A stretch of 64,000 bases of DNA from Chloroflexota bacterium (GCA_013388855.1 JACAEM010000023.1:1-64000), one strand, 5' to 3'. Shown: positions 1 through 7,704, numbered from the stretch's first letter. The notes: generated by a model not told the origin, from the letters alone. Made by a program: numbers and translations.

Positions 1-34
1 GGGAGTGTCCAAATGGATGGGCTAAAATAGAGAA

Positions 35-388
35 ATGAACAGATGTCCATATTGCCAAGAGACAACCCGCCAGAACAAAGCGGGAACAACAAATGCAGGT
101 TTGCAAAGATATCGTTGTATGCACTGCAGTCGCAAGTACACACCCGAGCCGAAAAAGCAAGGCTATCCTGAAAGTATGCGCAAGCGAGCCGTGGAAATGT
201 ATGTGGACGGCGGTAATCTACGACGGATTGCCCGTCATTTAAAAGTTGCCCCACAAACTGTCGCCTATTGGGTGACTGATCTTGCTGAAGCCCTGCCAAA
301 TGTGCCAATGCCAAGTGAAGTCAAAGAAGCAGAAATGGATGAATTGTTCACGTTCATTGGCGATAAAAAAACAGAATCTACATTTTGA
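35..388 (+). CDS. IS1-family InsA-like protein (zinc ribbon and HTH)
   Basis: This 117-residue protein opens with a zinc ribbon (C4-P-Y-C7, then C28-x2-C31). A helix-turn-helix region around residues 45-80 follows (RRIARHLKVAPQTVAYW). It is the upstream frame of the IS1 transposase, which binds the terminal repeats and can act as repressor when made alone. A run of seven A residues at 365-371, just before its stop at 386-388, lies where a -1 ribosomal shift would join it to the DDE frame; this is the established IS1 strategy. The shift itself is inferred from frame geometry. Confidence 0.85.
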   Translation: MNRCPYCQETTRQNKAGTTNAGLQRYRCMHCSRKYTPEPKKQGYPESMRKRAVEMYVDGGNLRRIARHLKVAPQTVAYWVTDLAEALPNVPMPSEVKEAEMDELFTFIGDKKTESTF

Positions 389-783
389 CGGTGGTCGACC
401 GTAAAACCCGATGTATTTTGGGCTGGGCGGTGGCGTGGGTGCGAACTCAGGCAGCCATTCAACTCATGATTGATGAGGCGCCCAAGGCTAAATGGTATTA
501 CAGCGATGGGTTTGATGCTTATCAATGGCTTTGGCATCACTTTGGCAGGTACGAAGTTTCGAAAGGTAAGGCAGATACGTATTCGGTCGAAGCCGATAAC
601 GCAGAACTTCGTCACTACTTGGCTCGGTTAGCTCGCAAGTCTCGCTGCTTTTCACGCTGTCCGTATGCCTTGGAGTGTGCCTTGCGTTTGTTTGTTTTCT
701 GCTTCAACAGCAGGCAACTTCATAAGCAACACTTTCCAAATTATGCCTCTCATGTCATGGACTTTGTTAGCCCACTATTTTAG
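385..783 (+). CDS. IS1-family InsB-like DDE transposase domain
   Basis: This is the catalytic half of the transposase, in the -1 frame relative to the upstream protein and overlapping its end. Catalytic acidic residues are visible: the D of VVDRKTR, the D of YYSDGFDAY, and the E of SVEADNAELRHYL. The IS1-typical LARLARKSRCFSR follows. The TTG at 385 is only the first start-like codon in the frame. The functional product is probably a fusion of about 250 residues made by slippage on the A-run at 365-371. No internal stop or truncation is seen, so the element may be mobile. Confidence 0.85.
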   Translation: MTVVDRKTRCILGWAVAWVRTQAAIQLMIDEAPKAKWYYSDGFDAYQWLWHHFGRYEVSKGKADTYSVEADNAELRHYLARLARKSRCFSRCPYALECALRLFVFCFNSRQLHKQHFPNYASHVMDFVSPLF

Positions 784-791
784 ACACTCCC

Positions 792-1082
792 GCGGTTTCC
801 GAGAATCAAAGTTCAAAGGCGATACAAATGGCGTACTCCGAAAAGCCGGATGTGTTTGTCCTTGACTTGATGATGCCAGAACCTGATGGGTTCCAACTAT
901 GCAGGTTGTTAAGGGCAGATCCCAATTTCCAGCGCACCCCGATCATCATCGTCACTGCACTCACCGACCTGGACAGCAAACTGGTCGCCATGGGCGCAGG
1001 AGCGGACGACTACCTGACCAAGCCTTTCCATATTGAGGAGCTAAAGTCGAGGATCAACGCTCTCCTCGAGCGAGTCAATTGA
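792..1082 (+). pseudogene. Receiver-domain response regulator, 5' part lost to the IS insertion
   Basis: An open frame runs from the IS boundary (codon at 792) and aligns with the receiver protein at 1725-2087 from its residue 30s onward. It has the phospho-acceptor segment VLDLMMPEPDGFQLC, IIIVTALTDLDSK and the terminal YLTKPF. The first beta strand and the DDD acidic pocket are missing, so it cannot be an active receiver. An ATG at 828 could restart translation, but that would start inside the domain. The missing part presumably lies left of position 1 on the other side of the IS. Confidence 0.8.
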
Positions 1083-1142
1083 ACTTCTAGCAGCAATCGA
1101 CCGATAAATACCATTTTTGTAAGGGGATTTTGTCGCCCGCGC

Positions 1143-1171
1143 TTGCCAGATCCGAGCTCCACTTGTAAGAT
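1143..1171 (+). promoter_or_regulatory. Sigma70-like promoter with leaderless spacing
   Basis: TTGCCA at 1143-1148 and TAAGAT at 1166-1171 are separated by exactly 17 bp. The -10 box ends 6 nt before the ATG at 1178, so transcription would begin at or next to the start codon. No Shine-Dalgarno sequence is present. Confidence 0.55.
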
Positions 1172-1177
1172 ACAGTC

Positions 1178-1543
1178 ATGCCCAAGATTCTTATCGTAGA
1201 CGACGATGTTATCATTACAGACCTTATGAAAATGCTGGTCAGCATGGAGGGTCACCAGCCAACGACAGTCAACGACAGCACAAAAGCCATCGAAGTGGCG
1301 CGTTCGATCCAGCCAGACCTGATCACACTGGATCTGATGATGCCGGGTCTTACCGGTTTCGAACTTTGCGAACTCCTGCACAATGACCCCAGGTTTACGA
1401 ATATTCCCATCGTCATCGTCAGCGCCAAGGATGATCCCGAAAGCAAGGAAAAAGCTCTCAGGGCTGGCGCGACCGATTACATCACCAAACCTTTTGGCGC
1501 GGATGAGTTCATTGAGAAGATTAAATCTCTGACCGCGCGATAA
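1178..1543 (+). CDS. Receiver-only response regulator (type B, copy 1)
   Basis: This 121-residue protein is one CheY-like receiver domain with no output domain. Visible are the acidic pocket (ILIVDDD), the phospho-acceptor Asp in ITLDLMMPG, the switch Ser in IVIVSAKDD and the conserved Lys of YITKPF. Such proteins usually relay phosphate or act by protein contact. It is most like the protein at 2209-2583 (ELC..LL.DP.F, VSA.xD.ESK), and differs from the truncated neighbour and the 1725 protein, which share GFQLC and TALxDxDSKLVA. The promoter ends 6 nt before the ATG, suggesting a leaderless mRNA. The partner kinase is not identifiable here. Confidence 0.92.
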   Translation: MPKILIVDDDVIITDLMKMLVSMEGHQPTTVNDSTKAIEVARSIQPDLITLDLMMPGLTGFELCELLHNDPRFTNIPIVIVSAKDDPESKEKALRAGATDYITKPFGADEFIEKIKSLTAR

Positions 1544-1596
1544 AAAGAAATCATCCAGGGACATCAATCCGCCTTTTTCGTCATACCGCCGGGAGA

Positions 1597-1617
1597 GACA
1601 GGTTTCTTGCACCTGTC
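1597..1617 (+). terminator. Weak terminator-like hairpin
   Basis: A 7-bp stem GACAGGT/ACCTGTC has a 7-nt loop and lies 54 nt after the response-regulator stop. It is followed only by AGCTTTG, so the U-tract is poor. The same stem core recurs in the stronger hairpin at 26667-26690. Confidence 0.35.
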
Positions 1618-1654
1618 AGCTTTGTAATGTAACGCCAATGTTATGCAATTATTC

Positions 1655-1683
1655 TTGTCTCTCACACTTTTTAATCGTATGAT
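1655..1683 (+). promoter_or_regulatory. Sigma70-like promoter of the type A response regulator
   Basis: TTGTCT at 1655-1660, a 17-bp spacer, and TATGAT at 1678-1683. An almost identical pair (TTGTCG, 17 bp, TATGAT) precedes the next regulator at 2147-2175. This supports separate transcription and a duplicated promoter. Confidence 0.6.
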
Positions 1684-1724
1684 TGGGATTGCTAAAGGGA
1701 AAATCAATCACTGCGGATGATGCT

Positions 1725-2087
1725 ATGACAAGAGTATTGATCGTTGATGACGACAAGGGCGCCACCGCCCTGATCGAAACCGTAATCGTTTCAGCAGGCT
1801 ATGAACCAGTTGTTGTTAACGAAAGCGCCAAGGCAATGGATGTGGCAAAACGCATCAATCCCGACCTCATCCTGCTCGATCTGATGATGCCTCAGCCTAC
1901 CGGCTTTCAACTGTGCAGGATGTTTCGTGCGACGCCTGGCTTCAAGTTCGTCCCCATCATCATCATCACCGCCCTCGACGACACTGACAGCAAGCTGGTT
2001 GCTTTTGGCGCCGGGGCAAATGACTACCTTACCAAGCCTTTCCATGTCAGTGACCTGATGGAAAAAATGAAAGAATTTCTCGATTAA
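1725..2087 (+). CDS. Receiver-only response regulator (type A, copy 2)
   Basis: A single receiver domain of 120 residues with the acidic pocket in VLIVDDDKG, phospho-acceptor Asp in LLDLMMPQP, Thr switch in IIIITALDD and the YLTKPF Lys. The ATG at 1725 is preferred over an upstream TTG at 1683: homology begins at MTRVLIVDDD and the TTG overlaps the -10 box. It is the intact paralogue of the fragment at 792-1082. A good hairpin terminator follows its stop, so it is probably a monocistronic unit. There is no output domain. Confidence 0.9.
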   Translation: MTRVLIVDDDKGATALIETVIVSAGYEPVVVNESAKAMDVAKRINPDLILLDLMMPQPTGFQLCRMFRATPGFKFVPIIIITALDDTDSKLVAFGAGANDYLTKPFHVSDLMEKMKEFLD

Positions 2088-2105
2088 AAGAGGTCCGGTT
2101 TGATC

Positions 2106-2138
2106 ACGCCCCAAGTTGCGGGGCGTTTATTTTTTCTT
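2106..2138 (+). terminator. Rho-independent terminator
   Basis: A 7-bp GC-rich stem ACGCCCC/GGGGCGT (2106-2112 and 2120-2126) with a 7-nt loop is followed by a T-rich tract to 2138. It lies 18 nt after the response-regulator stop. Confidence 0.85.
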
Positions 2139-2146
2139 ATCGTATC

Positions 2147-2175
2147 TTGTCGTTTATCCTCTTTCAGCGTATGAT
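2147..2175 (+). promoter_or_regulatory. Sigma70-like promoter of the type B response regulator copy 2
   Basis: TTGTCG at 2147-2152, a 17-bp spacer and TATGAT at 2170-2175. It directly follows the terminator of the preceding gene, so the next gene is independently transcribed. Confidence 0.6.
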
Positions 2176-2208
2176 TGCGGCAACTTTTCCACACCGACTG
2201 GGATAAAT

Positions 2209-2583
2209 ATGGCAAAAATAATGATCGTGGATGACGATCTGCAAGCAGCGGGTTTATTGGAGAGAGTTGTCCGAATGAACAATCATCAGGCTATCGTTGT
2301 AAACAAGAGCATCCACGCCATGGAAACAGCACATTCCAATGAACCGGACCTCTTTTTACTCGACCTGATGATGCCTGATCTCAATGGATATGAACTGTGT
2401 GCGCTTCTGCGCGCCGACCCGAAATTTTCCAGCACACCGATTATTGTCGTCAGCGCCATGGAGGACCGGGAAAGCAAAACCAGAGCCTTTACCACAGGGG
2501 CAAATGAGTACATCACCAAGCCGTTCGATATTGTCGAACTGGGGGAACGAATTGAAAGATTGCTGGTTAATGGCAACTCCTGA
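2209..2583 (+). CDS. Receiver-only response regulator (type B, copy 2)
   Basis: A 124-residue receiver-only protein: acidic pocket in IMIVDDDLQ, phospho-acceptor in LLDLMMPDL, Ser switch in IIVVSAMED and Lys in YITKPF. An in-frame start at 2116 would add 31 unrelated residues and lies upstream of the promoter, so the ATG at 2209 is chosen. It resembles the 1178-1543 protein more than its immediate neighbour. Together with the type A genes it gives an A-B-A-B order, as from duplication of a two-gene unit. Function beyond phospho-signalling cannot be deduced. Confidence 0.9.
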   Translation: MAKIMIVDDDLQAAGLLERVVRMNNHQAIVVNKSIHAMETAHSNEPDLFLLDLMMPDLNGYELCALLRADPKFSSTPIIVVSAMEDRESKTRAFTTGANEYITKPFDIVELGERIERLLVNGNS

Positions 2584-2618
2584 TCCCTCCCCACGAAATA
2601 GACAATTTTGATTTGCGG

Positions 2619-2624
2619 TAAACT
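2619..2624 (+). promoter_or_regulatory. Possible -10 box with leaderless spacing
   Basis: TAAACT ends 6 nt before the ATG of the ABC ATPase. No convincing -35 box is seen at 16-18 bp, so this is weak evidence alone, but the spacing matches the stronger case at 1166-1178. Confidence 0.25.
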
Positions 2625-2630
2625 TGGTTC

Positions 2631-3611
2631 ATGTCCAATGCAATCGAAACCAATCAACTGACCAAACGGTTTGGCGACATACTTGCTGTCGATGCCATCG
2701 ACCTGCGTGTGGGCACCGGGGAGATCTACGGCTTCCTCGGTCTTAATGGCGCGGGCAAGACCACGACCATCCGCGCGTTGTTGGGGATGATTCGCCCGAG
2801 CGCGGGGAATGTCAAAGTGCTGGGGCAGGCTCTCGGTCCAGATGGACGCGGACCCTGGGCGCGGGTGGGGCATCTCGTCGAGAGTCCATCAGCGTATCCC
2901 GAATTATCCGTCCGTGAAAATCTGGAAATTTCCCGACGTTTGTACGCAAAACAGGACACCAGGCTCGTGGATAAAGTCATCGAACAACTGGCACTCGGCT
3001 CTTACGCGGACCGAAAGGCTGGTACGCTTTCGAGCGGCAATCTCCAACGCCTCGGGCTGGCGCGCGCCTTGCTGCACGAACCCGAATTGCTGATCCTCGA
3101 CGAGCCCGCCAACGGACTCGACCCGGCCGGCGTTGTAGAGATCCGTGAACTGCTGCGAACTCTGGCGTACGAAAAAGGCGTGACCATCTTCATGTCGAGC
3201 CACATCCTCACTGAAGTGGATCGGCTTGCCACACGCATCGGCATCATCCACAAGGGGAAACTGATCGAAGAACTCGATACGCACAAATTGGAACAGTTGC
3301 GGGCGAGGCATCTGGAGGTGCAGGTGCGGAATCTTGAAGCCGCACAGATCTGCCTGCAAAGCGCGGGGTTCAAATACACGATGAAAGACGAGACCATCAT
3401 CCTCACTGACCCGCATTCGATTTCCCGTCCTGATTACATCGCGCATATCCTGGTCAATGCCGGCACAGCGCCTACGCGTCTTGCCGTTGAACAACAGGAT
3501 CTCGAAGAACACTTTCTACAATTGACCAGCGGTACGTCATTGCGAGCACCCCTGAGCAGAGATGAAGGGGAGCAAAGCAATCTTACGCCTCGCAAGGAGG
3601 GTGCATTATGA
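2631..3611 (+). CDS. ABC transporter ATP-binding protein (ABC-2 export type)
   Basis: A 326-residue nucleotide-binding subunit. It shows Walker A (GLNGAGKTT, near residue 38), Q-loop region, signature LSSGNLQRLGLARAL, Walker B LLILDEP with GLDP D-loop, and switch His in MSSHIL. The 100-residue C-terminal extension is typical of the CcmA/BcrA-type family that drives ABC-2 permeases. Its stop overlaps the permease start by 4 nt (ATGA), so the two are translationally coupled and form one complex at the inner membrane. Substrate unknown; lipid, peptide or drug export are family possibilities. Confidence 0.92.
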   Translation: MSNAIETNQLTKRFGDILAVDAIDLRVGTGEIYGFLGLNGAGKTTTIRALLGMIRPSAGNVKVLGQALGPDGRGPWARVGHLVESPSAYPELSVRENLEISRRLYAKQDTRLVDKVIEQLALGSYADRKAGTLSSGNLQRLGLARALLHEPELLILDEPANGLDPAGVVEIRELLRTLAYEKGVTIFMSSHILTEVDRLATRIGIIHKGKLIEELDTHKLEQLRARHLEVQVRNLEAAQICLQSAGFKYTMKDETIILTDPHSISRPDYIAHILVNAGTAPTRLAVEQQDLEEHFLQLTSGTSLRAPLSRDEGEQSNLTPRKEGAL

Positions 3612-4399
3612 CGGCAAACTTCTCTTCCGCTCTGTGGGCCGAGACTCTCAAACTACGCCGCTCGAAAGTTCCACTCTTCACGGCCATAGGATTTTCCATG
3701 GCTCCGTTGTTCGGCGGCTTGTTCATGATCATTTTGAAGGACCCCGAAGCCGCGCGCTCGATGGGGTTGATCAGCGCCAAGGCCCAGCTGGCCGCCGGGA
3801 CGGCTGAATGGGCAACGCTATTTAACATGCTGGCACAGGCTACTGCAGTGGGCGGAGCCATCGTCTTTGGTATCTTCACCGCCTGGCTCTTCGGCAGGGA
3901 GTTTTCCGACCGCACGGCAAAAGAATTGCTGGCATTGCCTACGCCGCGCGAAGCCATCATCGGTGCAAAGTTTATTGTCATGGCAATTTGGACATTGCTC
4001 CTGACAGTCTGGTGCTACGTTCTTGGGCTTGTCATCGGCACACTGGTTGACATCCCGGGTTGGTCGTCTGAACTGCTCCGTTCTGCCACCGTGGATATTC
4101 TCGGTGCAGGCGCGTTGACCATCATCCTGCTGCCGTTTGTGGCATTCTTCGCCAGTGCCGGGAAGGGAGAACTGCCTCCCTTCGGTTGGCTTATTCTCAC
4201 AGTGGTATTGGCGCAAGTCGCTGCCATCACCGGCTGGGGAGATTGGTTCCCCTGGGCAATACCAGCGTTATTCAGCGGTGCGGTGGGTCCACGCTCTGAA
4301 TTCATGGGCGTGCATAGCTACATCATTATCATCTTCACCAGCCTGATGGGAATTGCCATCACTTTTTACTGGTGGCGTACTGTGGATCAGACACGCTAA
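3608..4399 (+). CDS. ABC-2 type transporter permease
   Basis: A 263-residue integral membrane protein with about six hydrophobic segments. These include the ABC-2 hallmark region around residues 80-105, GAIVFGIFTAWLFGREFSD, where a cytoplasmic EFSDRTAKELLALPTPR segment follows a membrane helix. It overlaps the ATPase by 4 nt and would form the membrane channel of the same exporter. The RBS lies in the end of the ATPase frame (AAGGAGGG). The sequence gives no substrate information. Confidence 0.88.
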   Translation: MTANFSSALWAETLKLRRSKVPLFTAIGFSMAPLFGGLFMIILKDPEAARSMGLISAKAQLAAGTAEWATLFNMLAQATAVGGAIVFGIFTAWLFGREFSDRTAKELLALPTPREAIIGAKFIVMAIWTLLLTVWCYVLGLVIGTLVDIPGWSSELLRSATVDILGAGALTIILLPFVAFFASAGKGELPPFGWLILTVVLAQVAAITGWGDWFPWAIPALFSGAVGPRSEFMGVHSYIIIIFTSLMGIAITFYWWRTVDQTR

Positions 4400-4404
4400 A
4401 AGCG

Positions 4405-4636
4405 ATGGTTATTATTCTTTGGGAATATCGAGTAAAAGCAGGTCGAGCAGCAGAGTTCAAAACGATCTATGTGTCGAATGTCAACTGGGCAGAACTCTTC
4501 CAAAAAGGAAAGGGGTTTCTGGGCACTCAATCATTCCATTCTGGAACAGCCAAGCCATTATATGACCCACCGAGACCAATGGGAAACGATAAATGATTAT
4601 CAAACATTTAGCATTGGTTTCAACGATGAAGAATAA
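4405..4636 (+). pseudogene. Frameshifted antibiotic-biosynthesis-monooxygenase-like remnant
   Basis: From the ATG at 4405 the frame reads MVIILWEYRVKAGRAAEF and onward to GKGFLGTQSF, matching the start of small ABM-fold (dimeric alpha-beta barrel) proteins. The frame then becomes unrelated and stops at 4596. The +1 frame from 4559 continues with the expected family pattern (YMTHRDQWETINDYQTF) up to a stop at 4634-4636. A single-nucleotide indel between about 4530 and 4560 explains this. The product is about 25 residues shorter than usual at the C-terminus. A sequencing error is the alternative explanation. Confidence 0.6.
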
Positions 4637-4648
4637 ATGGAGGACCGT

Positions 4649-5431
4649 ATGACCGAGCCTATCCTCACCCAGCGCCATGGGAATATCCTGCAAGTGACGC
4701 TCAACCGTCCAGAAGCCTATAACGCGCTCAACCTTGAGATGATGGAGGGGCTGGGCAAGGCAATGGCATCTGCCGCTGTGGACGATTCGGTCAAGGGTGT
4801 GTTGCTGACTGGCAACGGCAAAGCCTTCTGCTCTGGTGGTGACCTGAAATGGATCAGCCAGCAGTCGGAGGAGGCAGGGTCGGTCTTATACCGTCTTGCC
4901 CCGATGTTTCACCTGGCGATTTCGGAGATTCGACGGATGGGAAAACCGGTCGTTGCCGCGATCAATGGCGTCGCCGCGGGTGGAGGGTTTTCCCTCGCCC
5001 TAGCCTGCGACTTCCGTGTGATGGCACAATCCGCGAGCATGAGGCAAGCCTACACATCCAGTGGCTTGAGCATGGATGGCGGCGGTTCGTTCGCTCTGCC
5101 GCGCATTGTCGGGTTGGCGCGCGCCATGGAGATCATGGCGTTTGACCATCCGATCTCGTCCGCGCTGGCGCTCGAGTGGAGACTCGTCACGAAAGTGGTA
5201 TCAGACGAGGAGGTTGGGAGGGAAGCGTTGATCCTGCTCCAGAATCTGGCGAAGACACCTCTCCGTTCCTTTGCCTGGTCCAAGAAATTGATGACCGAAT
5301 CGTTTACGAACACACTGGAAACGCAGCTTGAGTTGGAACGTCAGGGCATTAGCGAGTGCGCCGCCCATCCCGACGGTCAGGAGGGGATTCGTGCCTTCGT
5401 TGAAAAACGCAAGCCAGTATTTTCAGCGTGA
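4649..5431 (+). CDS. Enoyl-CoA hydratase/isomerase family protein
   Basis: This 260-residue crotonase-fold protein would act on acyl-CoA thioesters in the cytoplasm. Visible are GNGKAFCSGGDL, which forms the first oxyanion-hole segment, and INGVAAGGGFSLALACDFRV, the second. The first family catalytic Glu position and the later one (here SSGLSMDGGGSF) are not acidic, so an isomerase or other crotonase reaction is as likely as hydration. The ATG at 4649 has GGAGG five nt upstream and is preferred to the ATG at 4637. The gene stands alone; no beta-oxidation partners are next to it. Confidence 0.88.
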   Translation: MTEPILTQRHGNILQVTLNRPEAYNALNLEMMEGLGKAMASAAVDDSVKGVLLTGNGKAFCSGGDLKWISQQSEEAGSVLYRLAPMFHLAISEIRRMGKPVVAAINGVAAGGGFSLALACDFRVMAQSASMRQAYTSSGLSMDGGGSFALPRIVGLARAMEIMAFDHPISSALALEWRLVTKVVSDEEVGREALILLQNLAKTPLRSFAWSKKLMTESFTNTLETQLELERQGISECAAHPDGQEGIRAFVEKRKPVFSA

Positions 5432-5503
5432 CCAACATCCAATGAATTGATTCCCGCTCGATCAGGCTGGACGCAGGATTCTGCCATGGATTAAGCCCCA
5501 GCT

Positions 5504-5893
5504 TTACTCCGCCCGCGATGCCCAGGCATCGATTTCGACTTTGATCGCGGGAGTTGCCAATCGAGCGACATACACCAATGTGCTGCACGGTTTGTGTCCT
5601 TGCAGTTTGGACGCCACCAACTCACGTCGTCTGACTGTATCGATCTCACCTACCAGATAATATGTCAACTTGATCAAGTCCGTCACCTCCATGTTTGCGG
5701 CGCGCAGGTTGCGGAAAATATTTTCCATGGCAAGATCAATTTGCTCGATTGGGTCATCGGGTATAGAGCCGTCTTCCGTCATTCCGACCTGTCCTGAAAG
5801 GATCAGCATTCGCTCGTTTCCCCTGATCTCAATTTGATGGGAATAGCCGCCCAATGGTTGATGAACATCTTGAGGATTCCGAAACTCCTTCAT
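5504..5893 (-). CDS. RidA/YjgF-family protein
   Basis: A 129-residue Rid-fold protein. Family members hydrolyse reactive enamine/imine intermediates or act as related small-molecule hydrolases. It has the usual N-terminal GGYSHQIEIRGNERMLILSGQVG, the central ENIFRNLRAANMEVTDLIKLTYYLV and the terminal VEIDAWA. The canonical substrate-carboxylate-binding Arg (R105 of E. coli RidA, in a CxRxxVxVxxLP context) is not obvious, since the region here reads PCSTLVYVARLATP with Arg in ARLA. A strong RBS (CAGGAG) precedes the ATG. It is the last minus-strand gene after the microcompartment operon; a shared role is possible but unproven. Confidence 0.85.
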   Translation of the reverse strand: MKEFRNPQDVHQPLGGYSHQIEIRGNERMLILSGQVGMTEDGSIPDDPIEQIDLAMENIFRNLRAANMEVTDLIKLTYYLVGEIDTVRRRELVASKLQGHKPCSTLVYVARLATPAIKVEIDAWASRAE

Positions 5894-6049
5894 GATTTAC
5901 TCCTGTATGATTTTTCGACGCCCGCGTTAAAAAGCACGGGATATTTTATGAAGCCTGGCCTTTCCGACACCCTCTGGCTCGCCCAACAAACCGGAAGTTC
6001 CCTGCTCTACACGGACAAAACGTTTGGATGAATCGAGGCTGTAGAGCTA

Positions 6050-6655
6050 TTATTTCAATTTATCCCTTGACATTTCCCCGAGCGCCTTGATGAACTCTTC
6101 CCTGTGTGCCAGCTCTTCTGAAGTGAAACTGTCCTTCAAGATTCTGTCCTTGAAATCCTGGGCATTGCAATCATCAGGGACCACCCATGTTTTGACCGGC
6201 TCACAGGCAATGTGCTGATTCTCCCCCAGTATGAATCTCTCATTAACAACTGCACCCGATCCTTTAGTATTCAGAGGCCAAGTCGCATCAACGATCATTT
6301 CCCGCCCAGGTAATTCCAGGATCAGATAGTTATGCACATCCACGAATCGTCCCCTGGATCGTTCAAGCAGTTCCCGCAGTTTTCCGTGGACTTTTTCAGG
6401 ATCAATATGAACAACAGTGGTGCAAGCGATCAAACGTGACGAATAACCGAGTTCTGCAAACAATTCTTTCAGCAGGTAATGTTTCCCCGAACAGGTGCCG
6501 CGCCATTCGTGGATGATGGTTTCAGGGTCACGTGAACTGGCACGGATATAGGGCATATCACGGACAAGGTAGTACACCTTCTCCACGCCCATCTCTTCCT
6601 CTGGTTTCATCAGTCTGCGCTGGACTGCTGCTGTTTTCAAAGTTTCCAGTAGCAT
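6050..6655 (-). CDS. Transglutaminase-like fold protein
   Basis: A 201-residue cytoplasmic protein carrying the Cys-His-Asp arrangement of the transglutaminase-like superfamily. The Cys is in RGTCSGKHYLLKELF (near residue 55), the His in FVDVHNYLILEL (near residue 107), and the Asp in MIVDATWP (near residue 121). These proteins are mostly cysteine peptidases or amidases. Reaction and substrate cannot be named. It starts 21 nt downstream of the lactate dehydrogenase stop on the same strand and may be co-transcribed with the BMC locus. Confidence 0.7.
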   Translation of the reverse strand: MLLETLKTAAVQRRLMKPEEEMGVEKVYYLVRDMPYIRASSRDPETIIHEWRGTCSGKHYLLKELFAELGYSSRLIACTTVVHIDPEKVHGKLRELLERSRGRFVDVHNYLILELPGREMIVDATWPLNTKGSGAVVNERFILGENQHIACEPVKTWVVPDDCNAQDFKDRILKDSFTSEELAHREEFIKALGEMSRDKLK

Positions 6656-6676
6656 ACTTAATTGTATAACGATTTT

Positions 6677-7618
6677 CTATAATTCCAACTTATCAATCAC
6701 CGAACGGACTGTCTGGGCGCTGGCTCGCAAAGCCGCTGTCTCTTTTGGGTTGAGATTGGGGAAGAATGTCTGGATGATCCCCTCCCCGCCGATCAGGTTC
6801 GGGAGTGAGACGGTCACATTCTGGACTCCTGCCACATCGGGCATCGGCGTACAAACTGTGAGAATGGAACGTTCATCCTGTTGAATAACTTCCACGATAC
6901 GGGCAATGGCACTACCAATGCCATAATACGTCGCGCCTTTACCGTCAATGATATGATATGCCGCCCTGCGAACCTTCTCGTCAATTTCAACATAATCATC
7001 GGGGCATATGGAGACTTCCCGGTCAGTACAAAACTCCTCCAGCGGAATCCCTCCCACAGTCACCAATGACCACGGCAGGACCTCCGAGTCGCCATGTTCA
7101 CCCAACACATAGGCATGGATATGTTGCGAATCCACTTTCAGATGGCGGCCAAGCAATGTCCGTAGGCGAGCAGTATCCAGCGTGGTGCCGGAGCCGATTA
7201 CGTGGCTTGAAGGGACTCCCATTTGCGCGGCGTAATGTGCAGCGATGTGGGTCATCACATCCACGGGATTGGTGGCGATCAACAGAATCGCTTGCGGGGC
7301 ATAATTCAAAATGTTTGGGATGACCTGCTCGAAGACTTTGGCATTGCGCCCCAATAATTCCAACCGTGTCTCACCCGGCTTCTGACCTACACCCGCCGCA
7401 ACCACCACCACCTTGCATCCCACAAGGTCGGCATATTCCCCGGATGTAACTTCCAATTGATGAGCAAATGGGACTGCATGCAGAATATCGTCCGCTTCAG
7501 CGGCGGCACGCGCCTTGTTCATGTCCACTAATACGACGCGTCGACCCACGCCGCGCATCACCAACGCATACGCGGCAGTCGCACCGACAAATCCACTTCC
7601 AACAATACCTGTTTTCAT
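6677..7618 (-). CDS. ldh: L-lactate dehydrogenase
   Basis: A 313-residue NAD-dependent 2-hydroxyacid dehydrogenase interconverting pyruvate and L-lactate. It has the Rossmann motif GSGFVG, the specificity residue Gln79 in [11 protein letters not shown] (Gln marks lactate, Arg marks malate dehydrogenases), Arg85, the Asp148/Arg151 pair in LDTARLR, and catalytic His175 in GEHGDSE. It follows the last BMC shell gene by 86 nt on the same strand, so it may recycle NADH produced by the compartment. No encapsulation-peptide extension is visible, so it is probably cytosolic. Substrate assignment rests on Gln79. Confidence 0.9.
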   Translation of the reverse strand: MKTGIVGSGFVGATAAYALVMRGVGRRVVLVDMNKARAAAEADDILHAVPFAHQLEVTSGEYADLVGCKVVVVAAGVGQKPGETRLELLGRNAKVFEQVIPNILNYAPQAILLIATNPVDVMTHIAAHYAAQMGVPSSHVIGSGTTLDTARLRTLLGRHLKVDSQHIHAYVLGEHGDSEVLPWSLVTVGGIPLEEFCTDREVSICPDDYVEIDEKVRRAAYHIIDGKGATYYGIGSAIARIVEVIQQDERSILTVCTPMPDVAGVQNVTVSLPNLIGGEGIIQTFFPNLNPKETAALRASAQTVRSVIDKLEL

Positions 7619-7704
7619 ACAGTTCTCCCGTATATAAAGTCAACATCTAAATTTTGTCTTCGTGCTTCGCATCATACTTTTGCATTCCCCTGGCTGTTTC
7701 TGCG

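Larger units (their letters stand above)
1..791 (+). mobile_element. IS1-family insertion sequence, apparently complete
   Basis: The element is bounded by imperfect terminal inverted repeats at 1-25 and 767-791 that match at 20 of 25 positions and both begin GGGAGTGTC on the outside. It carries two overlapping frames, a zinc-finger/HTH protein and a DDE catalytic domain, in the IS1 InsA/InsB arrangement. The second frame's stop codon lies inside the right repeat, as is common in this family. It sits in a response-regulator gene, whose reading frame resumes directly at 792. The left flank is outside the window, so the target duplication cannot be checked. Confidence 0.9.

Noticed and set aside
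5834-6031. Short plus-strand ORF between RidA and the transglutaminase-like gene
   Set aside because: It mostly overlaps ridA antisense and has no recognisable domain or initiation signals.
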